Source of the DNA: QHWT01 sp963755695
GTDB taxonomy: Bacteria; Acidobacteriota; Vicinamibacteria; Vicinamibacterales; 2-12-FULL-66-21
Assembly (NCBI GenBank): GCA_963755695.1
Contig: CAVWLB010000010.1
Coordinates: forward strand, 620,001-684,000
Direction: 5' to 3'
DNA: 64,000 nucleotides
Shown here: piece by piece, positions 9,664 to 17,922 of the stretch
Layout of the letters: every line of letters begins with the position of its first letter
Numbering within the stretch: the first letter of the stretch is position 1
Notes under the pieces: model-generated
The model's input: the letters and a program-made list of their open reading frames with translations, nothing else
Told to the model about the DNA's origin: nothing
Database searches by the model: none
Program-made: the position numbers and the translations under genes

Positions 9664-12600
9664 CTATTGTTTGGTGAAGTCCACTGACAGGGGCGCGGCT
9701 GCGCCGCCGGTGATTGTTGTCACCAGCTTTCGTTCGCCAAACTGCGGGTTGCGGAAGACGATTTCGCGGACGCCCAGCGCGATAGACACGTTGGCAATGG
9801 GCGTCTCTCCTACCCGAACGCCATCAATCCAGACCTCGGCCCAGGGCTGCGCGTTGATGTTTGCCGAGCCGCGCGGATCCAGGCTGACTTTGTACACGTC
9901 GCCGGGCTCGATCTCGACGGTCTGCGTCTCTTTGTAGTTCAGCGCGTTATTGGTGAACTTCAGCTGATGACGCCCCGGGGGCAGCATGACCTGGTTCTCG
10001 CTCGTCCCGAGCAGGCGGCTGCCTTCCGCGACTTCGACCACGATCGGTGCGGACACGGCAACGAAACCCGAGAAAATCGGGACGTCGAGCGTCAGGTTCT
10101 TGCCGGCCTCAACGCGCACGGACTTCTTGACGTTGCCGCTCTCGCCCGCAAACGTCAGGGTATGACGGCCGGGCGTTACGTTCGGGACCGTAACCGGCGA
10201 TTCCCCCACGAACTTTCCATCGAGCAGCACGCGCGCGCCCGGCGGCTGCGTCGCGACAACGATCTGGCCGGTCGTACTCGACGGGGCAGGAGCGGACGAA
10301 TTAGACAGGCTGGACTTCTCCCCGGTCGGGGGGGTGCTCGGTGCCGTCCTGCCCCCCGGCAGGTAGGAGCGCGCGGTCGCAATTCCGATCAGAAGTACGA
10401 CGCCGGCAGCGGCGGCGATCTTCCAGGGGATGCGGCCCGCAGGCTTTTCGGTCGGGTTCGCAGTGTAATCCGGCGTAAATGCAACGTCGCGATCACGCCG
10501 CGGGGTGAAGGTCTGCGGCGCCGGGCTCGGCGGCGGCTCCTGCTTCAGTCGAATCCCTGACGGCTGCGCCAGCCCGATAGGTGCACTCTGCGGCTGCGCG
10601 ACCGGCTTGGGCGGGGCAAATCCAATGGGTATCGACGTGGTGACGGGCGGTGCCACGACCGGCGGCGCGGGCACCGGCGGTACGACAACGGGCGTGGGTG
10701 GTGCGGCCGCAATCGGCGCTTGAATCGTCGGCGGCACGTAAACCGGGTAGGCTTGTGGCGCTGCGACGTGTACGGGGGGCGGCGACGCGACCGGAACGGG
10801 CGGGTCGAATGCGGCGGCGCGATCGGGTGGAACCAGCCACGAACTTTTCGAGGCGGCCGGAGCGGGTGCCTGCGCCGGCGTCGGCTTGGGACCTGCTGAC
10901 GGAGTGGCGGGTGCCGTCGATCGGAGGCGATCCTTCTTCGATCGCGCGGACTTGTCGCGCTTCCGGCGCTTGTTCGGCTGACCGGCCGACTCGCGCTCTT
11001 CGGCGGCGGCTTGCGCAGCGATCTCCTGTTCTCGTCGTTCCCGTTCTCGTCGTTCCCGTTCCCGTCGTTCCTGCTCGCGCCGCTCCTGCTCCAGGCGTTC
11101 CCGCTCGCGCTGCTCGGCCGCCGCACGCTCCTTCTCGCGGCGCTCGGCCTCGGCGCGCTCGCGTTCACGGCGTTCCGCTTCGAGGCGCTCCTTCTCTCGA
11201 CGTTCTGCCTCGAGCCGTTCTCTTTCTTTGCGCTCCTTCTCCAGTCGCTCCCGCTCCTTCCGTTCCGCCTCGAGCTTCGCCTGCCGTTCGCGTTCGCGAC
11301 GTTCGGCTTCGAGGCGTTCCCGCTCGCGGCGTTCGGCCTCCAGTCGCTCATTTTCCTTGCGCTCGGCCTCCAGTTTTGCCAGGCGCTCGCGTTCGCGACG
11401 CTCCGCTTCGAGGCGCTCCTTCTCACGCCGTTCCGCCTCGAGCTTTGCCTGACGCTCGCGTTCCAGTCGTTCCGCCTCGAGACGCTCGGCGCTCGCGGCG
11501 TTCTGCTTCCAGGCGTTCTCGCTCGCGCCGTTCGGCCTCGAGGCGCTCGCGTTCGAGACGTTCCTTTTCCCGGCGTTCGGCCTCGAGACGGGCGCGCTCG
11601 CGTAGTTCGGCTTCGAGGCGTTCGCGCTCGATGCGCTCCCGTTCGATCCGCTCCTTCTCGCGCCGTTCGGCTTCGAGGCGCGCGCGCTCGCGGAGTTCCG
11701 CTTCGAGCCGCTCGCGTTCGATGCGCTCGCGTTCGAGCCGTTCTTTCTCCAGTCGTTCCGCTTCCAGCCGTTCGCGTTCGCGCTGCTCCGCCTCGAGCCG
11801 CTCACGTTCGATACGCTCGCGTTCGAGCCGTTCCTTCTCCAGCCGTTCCGCTTCCAGCCGTTCGCGTTCGCGCTGCTCCGCCTCGAGCCGCTCACGTTCG
11901 ATACGCTCGCGTTCGAGACGTTCAGCCTCCAGCCGCTCTCTTTCTTTGCGCTCCGCCTCGAGTTTTGCCAGGCGCTCGCGCTCTCGGCGTTCCGCTTCGA
12001 CCCGCTCGCGTTCGAGCCGTTGCTGTTCGAGACGCTCGGCTTCGAGCCGCGCCCGTTCTCGCGCCTCCTGCTCGAGGCGCTCGCGTTCCTGGCGTTCCGC
12101 TTCCTTTCTCTCTCGCTCCTGTCGCTCGGCCTCGAGACGGATCTGTTCGCGCTGTTCGGCGGCCCGCTGGGCCGCCAGGGCGTCTTCGGTGGCCGCGCGT
12201 TCCGCTTCCGCGGATTCGACCTGCTGGAAAAAATCGAGAAGGGCAGCGCGGCAGGCGTCGATGCCGATCTCACGACGAACTAGCTGCCGCAGGTCCAGCA
12301 CCGCATCGTCTGCCGACGGAAACGCCTTGCGTCCGGCAAGCGGCAGAACGCGGTCGAAGAATTTCTCCAGGCCCTTTGCGAAGGTGGTGGTGCCGCGGAT
12401 CTGTGCGACTTCGAGGATTTCGGCCCGTAAGGACTGAAGCCCGTCTGGATAGTCGGCCTCGCCCAGCGGACGGCCGACGATCAGCGCCGCCGCGGTCATG
12501 CCGGCCTGCGTCAGGTCGGCCGCGACGTCGAAGCGCGCAGGCCCCGCCGACGGAGACACCGCGATTCCGAGTTCGTTCCAGAGCCGTTGCCGCGTGAAGC

Positions 12601-13093
12601 CGAGCCTTTCCAGAACCGCGCCGTAGATCGGATCGAGCATGACGATCTGTCCGGCGGGACTGAACACGACGCGCGCGGGTGAGACTGACCCGTGTGCGAA
12701 TCTCGCCATGCCGTGGAGGTTCCCGAGCGCGGGCAGCATCTCGAGGAGAAGTCCCAGGGCGGCATCCAGGCCGGGGACGATGCCGGCGTCGCGGGCGGTG
12801 TCGAGCGCGTCCGAGAGTCGACGGCCGGGGACGAATTCCGAGACGACCGTCAGCCGGCCGTCCTCGTCCTCCTCGATATCGCGCGGATGTGCGAAGCGCT
12901 CGTCGTCGAGCGCGCTGACCGCGCGGATGCGGGCGAGCAGGGCCTTCTCGAATGCGGCCAGTTCCGGCCGCAGGACGAGTCGCTCCAGCATGTCGCCCGT
13001 CTCGCGATCGAACGCGAGCACACGGCGCCCAAGTCCATCCTCGAACCCGGAGGACGAGAGCGACGAAAGATCATCGGAGATGGGCGCCGACAT
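9664..13093 (-). CDS. Pseudokinase - long coiled coil - TM - triple PEGA protein, one frameshift
   Basis: About 1140 residues in all. Residues 1-290 follow a protein-kinase fold (VLRPELAAFEKALLARIRAV, LTVVSEFVPGRRLSDAL, LGNLHGMARFAHGSVSPARV, GQIVMLDPIYG), but the catalytic loop reads HGS instead of HRD and LDP stands in place of DFG, so it should be catalytically dead. Next comes roughly 420 residues of almost pure Arg/Glu/Ala/Leu heptads (AERRERERLEAER type), surely a long helix. A Pro-rich linker follows (10900-10480), one membrane span (IAAAAGVVLLIGIATA, about 10430-10380), and three PEGA-like units (PPGARVLLDGKFVGESPV, SAPIVVEVAEGSRLLG, QPWAEVWIDGVRVGETPI). The frame slips near 11490 inside the low-complexity coiled coil. 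PEGA domains are usually extracytoplasmic and surface- or wall-associated. Function is unknown. Confidence 0.75.
11755..11930. repeat. 90-bp near-exact tandem duplication inside the coiled-coil gene
   Basis: The stretch starting GTTCCGCTTCCAGCCGTTCG at 11755 recurs from 11845 almost without change, giving a 90-bp (30-codon) period. It adds 30 residues of E/R-rich helix per copy. Shorter, more diverged repeats of the same kind extend over about 10980-12170. Such DNA is prone to slippage, which may explain the frameshift near 11490. Confidence 0.75.
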
Positions 13094-13299
13094 TGAAGGA
13101 ATCCGCTACGACTTTGCAACCGTCGCACCATGCCGTCGAATCCTGCAAGTGTGCGGGATCGCCCATGGTTGCATTGGTTTAGTCCGCGACACGCGATTTC
13201 AGGAATCGCGAGAATCACAAAATGGAACGCCCCGATTTCGAACCTGTAATTGCGCTAAAGTGGCAACCGAAGGGCTTTCGCCTTCGCGCGAGGCGGTAC

Positions 13300-13331
13300 G
13301 GGGTCAGACCCCCGTACGGGGGTCTGACCCC
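13300..13331. repeat. Perfect 32-bp palindrome, GGGGTCAGACCCCCGT and its complement
   Basis: The 16 bases GGGGTCAGACCCCCGT are followed directly by their exact reverse complement. It lies in the 291-bp gap between the divergent pseudokinase gene and the small ORF at 13385. It shares its core with the doubled element at 4739. The rest of the gap shows nothing I can name. REP-like palindromes of this kind are often spread by RAYT-type transposases, but none is present in the window. Confidence 0.85.
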
Positions 13332-13384
13332 AATACACGGGCGGCGCGCACATCACGCGAGTCGATCAGCGAGAACGGGAGACC

Positions 13385-13654
13385 ATGTCCGATCCGGATG
13401 AATTCGAGGCGTTGAAGGCATCGATGCGTGGTGTGCGCCGCACGGCGGAAGCCCTCGCCGGGATGAGCGAGCGCGTCGAGGCGCTCGACGGCCACTCGGA
13501 TATCCCCGACACCGACCTCGACGATCTGCAACGGCTTTCAGCTGCACATGCGCTTGCGGCGCAGGCACTGCGTGGCCTCGTGTATACGATGCTGAAGCGG
13601 CGCGGCAAGATAGCGGAGCCGGCCGGATCGGGAACGGGCGGCGCGGAGGAGTAG
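13385..13654 (+). CDS. Small hypothetical protein (89 aa)
   Basis: Begins MSDPDEFEALKASMRGVRRT, with a good GGGAG ribosome site 5 bases before the ATG. Mostly helical and acidic at the start (EALAGMSERVEAL, DDLQRLSAAHALAAQALRGL), with a short basic segment (MLKRRGKI) near the end. No known domain is recognised. It is the only plus-strand gene in this stretch and converges on the ABC exporter genes 25 bp away. Codon use matches its neighbours. Confidence 0.6.
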   Translation: MSDPDEFEALKASMRGVRRTAEALAGMSERVEALDGHSDIPDTDLDDLQRLSAAHALAAQALRGLVYTMLKRRGKIAEPAGSGTGGAEE

Positions 13655-13679
13655 GCTGGCGGTGCAAGAGTAAAGGCAG

Positions 13680-14435
13680 TCACTCCTGTCGCCGGAGCGC
13701 AACCACCGCGGCCGCGAACGATCCGATGGTGAACAGCAGGAAGGCGGCCGATTCGAGCGCGACGCGCGACGGATCGCCGAGCCCAATTGTCGCGTAGCGC
13801 AGCACATCGACCTGCCAGGTGATCGGATTGGCATAGGCGATAGCCTGAAACGCCCGCGGCAGCGGCTCGAGCGGGTAGAACATCGAGCTGGCGAACAGGA
13901 ATATGAAGTAGAAGATCGACGTAATCGTGTTGAACGCATCATTCCGGCTGATCCGCAGCGCGAAGATGGCGTAGAAGAAGAACCATCCTGCAGTCCCTAC
14001 GATCATCGCCAGAGCGAGGAGCGGCCAGCCGGCTGCGCGCAGCGGGACGTCTAGAAGGATGGCAGCCAGCAGCACCGTAATCGCGCTCTGCATGACGCCA
14101 ACCAGCACGTTGAAGAGCACCTTGCCGAGCAGGTACTGAGAGCGGCTCATCGGGTAGGTGAGCATCTCGTAGAAGATTCCGTTGTCGCGATCGAGGAAGA
14201 ACGACCAGGAGGTGTTCGCCGCAATCCCGAAGCTTGCCATCGACAGCACTCCCGCCAGGAAAAAGGCGTTGTACTCCACGCCTGCGATACCGGCGGTGAA
14301 CCCGAGCGAGGCGTTGATGCCGACGCCGAACACCAGCAGATAACCCAGCGGGTAGAGCAGATCCCAGAAGATGAACAGGAGATTCGTCGCGCGGATCTTC
14401 GCCTCGCGCATCATGACCGCGGCAAGTGGGTTCAT
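13680..14435 (-). CDS. ABC-2 type transporter permease
   Basis: Membrane subunit of an ABC exporter. Starts MNPLAAVMMREAKI, with AAGGAG upstream, and its ATG overlaps the ATPase stop (ATGA at 14432). Six hydrophobic segments are visible: LLFIFWDLLYPLGYLLVFG, AFFLAGVLSMASFGI, VLVGVMQSAITVLLAAILL, LLALAMIVGTAGWFFFYAIF, SIFYFIFLFASSMFYPL and AAFLLFTIGSFAAAVVAL. The ABC-2 signature region (FASSMFYPLEPLPRAFQAIAYANPIT) sits before the last span, as in drug and polysaccharide exporters. The 251-residue length is normal. The substrate cannot be told from sequence. Confidence 0.87.
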   Translation of the reverse strand: MNPLAAVMMREAKIRATNLLFIFWDLLYPLGYLLVFGVGINASLGFTAGIAGVEYNAFFLAGVLSMASFGIAANTSWSFFLDRDNGIFYEMLTYPMSRSQYLLGKVLFNVLVGVMQSAITVLLAAILLDVPLRAAGWPLLALAMIVGTAGWFFFYAIFALRISRNDAFNTITSIFYFIFLFASSMFYPLEPLPRAFQAIAYANPITWQVDVLRYATIGLGDPSRVALESAAFLLFTIGSFAAAVVALRRQE

Positions 14436-15412
14436 GGCCGCACTCCTTTCTGGGTCAGCTCGATGAAGATGTCTTCGAGCGTGGCGCCGTTTATCTCGAT
14501 CCGCAGGATGCGCCCTCGGGCGGCCAGCGCGGTCACCAGATCGAGAACTCGCCGTTCGTCTTCCTTGAGGGTGACGTACACCGTATTGTGGCTGTGGCGC
14601 ACGCGGAGTGGCCGGTACGCCGTGAGCACCGCGTCGAGATCGCGCGGCAGGCGATCGAACGTCAAGGTGACTTCGTACAATCGCTCGGCCAACAACTTGA
14701 GCGCATTGAGATCGCCGCGCGCAACCTGGCGCCCCTTGTCCATGATCAAGATGTCGTCGCACAATTCCTCGGCCTCGCTGAGCACTTGGGTCGTCAGGAC
14801 GATCGTGCGGCCGCGCTGCGCTTCCCGCCGAAGCAGATCCATCACTGATCGCTTGAGGATGGGATCCATGCCGGTGGAAAATTCGTCGAGAAAGACGATT
14901 GGCGTGTCGACCATGAATGCCTTGGCCACCTGCACGCGGCGGCGATAGCCGCCGCTCAAGTCCTGTACCTTTCGAGACGATTCGGACGTGAGGCCGAAGT
15001 CTTCCATGAGGCGTTCGGCGTGGCGCCGGGTTTCCACACCTCCAAGACCGTGAAACCGCGCAAACGTCAGCAGGTTGTCGCGTACCGACAGCAGAAGTTC
15101 CGCTGCGTGCTCCTGGATCACCACCACGATGCGCCGCCGGACTTGAATCGCGTCGCGCTCCACGTCGTGGCCGAGCACGCTGGCACGTCCCGACGTCGGC
15201 CGCACGAGCGTCGTCAGAATGCGAAGCGTCGTGGTCTTTCCTGCGCCATTCGGTCCGAGCAGGCCGAAAATGGTGCCCCGCTCCACCGTGAAGCTGAGAT
15301 CGTCGACGGCTCGTCGAATGGGCTCGGGTGACGCGCGGAAACCGAAGCGCGCCCGAAATGGACTGCGAAAAACCTTGACGAGGTTCTCTACTCGTATCGC
15401 CGCTTGAGACAT
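14432..15412 (-). CDS. ABC transporter ATP-binding protein (ABC-2 exporter type)
   Basis: 326 residues with Walker A (GPNGAGKTTT), Q-loop (VVVIQEHAAE), ABC signature (LSGGYRRRVQVAKAF), Walker B (PIVFLDEFSTGMDP) and D-loop. The switch residue that is usually His is Gln here (VLTTQVLSEAEELCD). The C-terminal 90 residues form the accessory domain common in DrrA/NatA-type exporters. It is translationally coupled to the permease that follows, and the two form a minimal heteromeric exporter. Regulation is not evident. Confidence 0.9.
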   Translation of the reverse strand: MSQAAIRVENLVKVFRSPFRARFGFRASPEPIRRAVDDLSFTVERGTIFGLLGPNGAGKTTTLRILTTLVRPTSGRASVLGHDVERDAIQVRRRIVVVIQEHAAELLLSVRDNLLTFARFHGLGGVETRRHAERLMEDFGLTSESSRKVQDLSGGYRRRVQVAKAFMVDTPIVFLDEFSTGMDPILKRSVMDLLRREAQRGRTIVLTTQVLSEAEELCDDILIMDKGRQVARGDLNALKLLAERLYEVTLTFDRLPRDLDAVLTAYRPLRVRHSHNTVYVTLKEDERRVLDLVTALAARGRILRIEINGATLEDIFIELTQKGVRP

Positions 15413-15640
15413 CGTGAACTCCGGCAGCCAACGGCCGCAGCGGCGACACGCGTACGGGCGTGGAGCGGCAACAGCGCACCGCAGGCCAATTACGGACAGA
15501 TCAGTGGTGTGACGGCGTGGAAGCCGTGGAGAGACAGGAAGTCAGCGAGGGGTTTTCATCAGGCGACCCATGAATCAGGAGCATAGCAGAAACGCCGTCC
15601 CAGGGCTGGCGGAGACTGCTTTTGCGCGCGCTCGAGGCCG

Positions 15641-16300
15641 TCAAACGCGTCGTTGCCTTCTATTGCGAAACGCAATGCCCGCGAGCCCCCCGCCGATCAA
15701 CATCAGCGTGGCGGGTTCAGGCGTCGGCTGGGGCACGAACTCGAAGCGGACATTCTGAAGTTCCCAGAAACCAAACCGCGGCTCTAGACCGATCGTCGCG
15801 ACTCCTCCGCCACGAATGGGGACTTCATTAATCGCTTCAGGAGGCCGGAAACTCGATTCGAACAGCGTGAACGGAGCAGTGAGGACGATGGGCGACTGTC
15901 CGACCGCCGGCACAAAAACGGCCCCGGAGATCCCGAGAATCAGATCGCCATTCTCACCGCTGGTGCCGCCGACGTTCAAGAAAGTGCGACCCTCAAAGGT
16001 CACATTCGTATCGACGAATCCACCGCCAGTGACCTTTGCGCCCCCGATAACCAGCGTAGTGGATGCCGGACAGGGGGGACATTGGTCAATCGGGCCTACA
16101 CCGTTCTCCCCTGTATCAATTCCCCCGACTACGGAAAAGCCGCGCGTTCCGATGAGTGAAAGCGGACCAGTCTGGACCGAGGCGCCAGTGGGAAACACGA
16201 GCGATCCGGATAGCACGCTGATCGGCTCAGCCGCAGCTTCTGAGGCAGCGGCAAGGCAAACCACTCCGGCACATGCCACAAAAAGCGCTGATTTGATCAT
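15641..16300 (-). CDS. PEP-CTERM sorting domain protein
   Basis: A secreted protein of 219 residues. It has a signal peptide (MIKSALFVACAGVVCLAAAS, cut near AAAEP), a Gly/Thr-rich beta-type body (VLSGSLVFPTGASVQTGPLS, GFSVVGGIDTG) and a classic PEP-CTERM tail: PEPATLMLIGGGLAGIAF followed by RNRRQRR. The tail is the target of an exosortase; no exosortase gene lies in the window. A CPPC pair sits mid-protein (QCPPCPAS). AGGGAG precedes the ATG. The downstream gene codes for a relative with a damaged tail. Confidence 0.85.
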   Translation of the reverse strand: MIKSALFVACAGVVCLAAASEAAAEPISVLSGSLVFPTGASVQTGPLSLIGTRGFSVVGGIDTGENGVGPIDQCPPCPASTTLVIGGAKVTGGGFVDTNVTFEGRTFLNVGGTSGENGDLILGISGAVFVPAVGQSPIVLTAPFTLFESSFRPPEAINEVPIRGGGVATIGLEPRFGFWELQNVRFEFVPQPTPEPATLMLIGGGLAGIAFRNRRQRRV

Positions 16301-16472
16301 GGCTCTCCCTCTTCGTATTGTCCCGCAGCACGCGAAGCGGTTGGCTGGAGCCGGAGAGCGGGACCGCGCACTGGCTGTCGAGCCTATCGCCCTTGGGCTC
16401 GAATCAGGACGGCGCAAGGGGCACCGGCGGGATCGGCGGTCGGGCTCACAATTGAGCGCCGCGCCGGCGCCA

Positions 16473-17115
16473 TCAGCCGACTGCGATTCCCGAACCGATC
16501 AGCATGAACGACCCGGGCTCTGGCGTTGGAGCCGCAAAGTCATATCTGAGACTCCGGCCAATGTAGAGCGGCCCGAACTCCGGGTGGCTCCGTAAAGAGC
16601 GTCGCGGTTCCGGACCCGCGCACGGCGACGGTGAACCCTGGTGTTGCGTTGTCCGGGTCGAAGTGCGCAGACGAACGGAATGGTCCCGAGGTGCGAAGCC
16701 TGAAGGGGAGCGTAAACTCCGCGGTGTTGCCAGCAGGAGGCGATGGGAACGTGAGGGTCGGCGCGTCGAATTGCAGGGAGTGGCCACCGAGATTGAGATT
16801 GAACTCATACGTCTGCCCTCGAAACGTGCCCGTGCTGCCGTCATCGAGCGACCCACTCAGAGACTGAGAAAAGTTCTGCGTCTCCCCCACCTGACAAGGA
16901 AGGCAAAGCCCGTTAGTGCTGTCCGACCTGCCGCGAAGCGAAAAGCCCTGAGTGCCCGCGAGATCGAGCTCCGACCTCACGTTGACGACGGTCACCGAAC
17001 CGCTGGTGATGAGGACCGTTGTGATCGATTCGGCGCCGACGCGCTCTGTTGGCAGGAAACCCCAAAGGGCGATTCCACTAACACAAGCACCCCGACACAG
17101 GGTCCTTCCGGTCAT
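16473..17115 (-). CDS. PEP-CTERM protein with frameshift and interrupted sorting tail
   Basis: Paralogue of the neighbouring PEP-CTERM protein. It shares the signal peptide arrangement (ALWGFLPTERVGAES), the beta-rich pattern (TQGFSLRGRSDS) and a CLPC pair in place of CPPC. The ribosome site GGGAGG is strong. The frame shifts near 16590, after which PTPEPGSFMLIGSGIAVG ends at a TGA (16475-16473). Reading through that TGA gives WRRRGAQL and a second stop at 16446. That is the charged tail expected after the hydrophobic stretch, so the TGA seems to be a substitution or sequence error in an otherwise complete PEP-CTERM signal. Confidence 0.7.
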
Positions 17116-17321
17116 GATTGAATCCTCCCGCGACCGCGGTACTCAATGGACGTACCGCGAACGCAGAGCTGATCGCGACCACCTGCCGTCGCCCCCACTC
17201 CTTTCGCGGATCGTGCTCGCGGCGAGCGGTCCGCTGATGAGCCTGACCGTGGCCGAGTCCGGCGTATCTTGTACGCCTCGTAACTCTTCGTCAACCCAGT
17301 TCCTGGCGTACACTCCCCCGA

Positions 17322-17723
17322 ATGGAACCTGAGACGGCGAACGGAGTGCGACGACCGGCGGGACTCTGGCTGCTGACCGTCGCGCTGCTGACCAGCCCGG
17401 CGTTTCATCTCTTGGCGTTGGTTCTCGACACGCGTTGGCTCAACTTCGGCAGCCACCATCCCTGGGATGGGTTCGTTTACTTCGTCATTGCGCCGGTGGT
17501 CGGCACGTTGATGCTGCGCCGCCACGAGCGGGCGCGATTCTCGGTCTACGTGTTTCTGTCCTGCGAGATCCTGCGCGCGATCCGAATCCACTCGGGGCTT
17601 CTGGGGCTCTTGGCGGCGGGCTCGATCCTGTACCTGCAGCTTCCCGCGGCGCGGCGGTTCCATCCGGCGGTGGACCCGCGCAAAGTGATGGCGCGACTGC
17701 GACTGGGGCCTCCCACATCCTGA
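17322..17723 (+). CDS. Small hypothetical membrane protein (133 aa)
   Basis: Three hydrophobic segments are visible: LWLLTVALLTSPAFHLLALVL (about 14-34), FVYFVIAPVVGTLML (about 50-66) and a C-terminal one, LLGLLAAGSILYLQL. A basic tail follows (AARRFHPAVDPRKVMARLRL). The layout resembles small DUF-type inner-membrane proteins, but I recognise no family. It stands alone on the plus strand between the second PEP-CTERM gene and the tRNA, and its stop is 43 bp from the tRNA 3' end. Confidence 0.6.
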   Translation: MEPETANGVRRPAGLWLLTVALLTSPAFHLLALVLDTRWLNFGSHHPWDGFVYFVIAPVVGTLMLRRHERARFSVYVFLSCEILRAIRIHSGLLGLLAAGSILYLQLPAARRFHPAVDPRKVMARLRLGPPTS

Positions 17724-17765
17724 AGGCGCCGTGCCGTCGGAGATCGCTGAAATCTTGAGAGATTT

Positions 17766-17841
17766 TGGTGGACGGCAGGAGGCTCGAACTCCCGACCTCC
17801 GCGTTGCGAACGCGGCGCTCTCCCAACTGAGCTAGCCGCCC
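17766..17841 (-). tRNA. tRNA-Ala (anticodon CGC)
   Basis: A 76-nt cloverleaf on the minus strand with an encoded CCA end. Acceptor stem GGGCGGC pairs with GCCGTCC and contains the G3:U70 pair that marks alanine tRNAs. The D arm (GCTCAGTTGGGAGAGC), the anticodon stem CCGCG/CGCGG with loop TTCGCAA (anticodon CGC) and the T arm with GTTCGAGCC are all intact. Confidence 0.96.
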
Positions 17842-17922
17842 ACTCTGAGGATGTTGGTGCCGCGGGCGCACGACGTAGGAAGTCGCGCTCGGCACGAGCA
17901 GTCATTATACCACGCTCGACCG

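Noticed and set aside
10650..12597. Long Ser/Arg-rich plus-strand frames opposite the coiled-coil gene
   Set aside because: They are the complement of E/R heptad codons; low-complexity shadows only.
14432..15412. Gln instead of His at the ABC switch as a sign of a dead ATPase
   Set aside because: All other motifs are intact, and substitutions at this site occur in working exporters, so no strong claim is made.
13680..15479. A 599-codon fusion frame covering both ABC subunits
   Set aside because: Its first two thirds are a shadow of the ATPase gene; the permease begins at ATG 14435 with its own ribosome site.
16446..16475. Selenocysteine or stop recoding in the PEP-CTERM tail
   Set aside because: No SECIS-like structure was recognised, and a frameshift close by already points to sequence errors or mutation.
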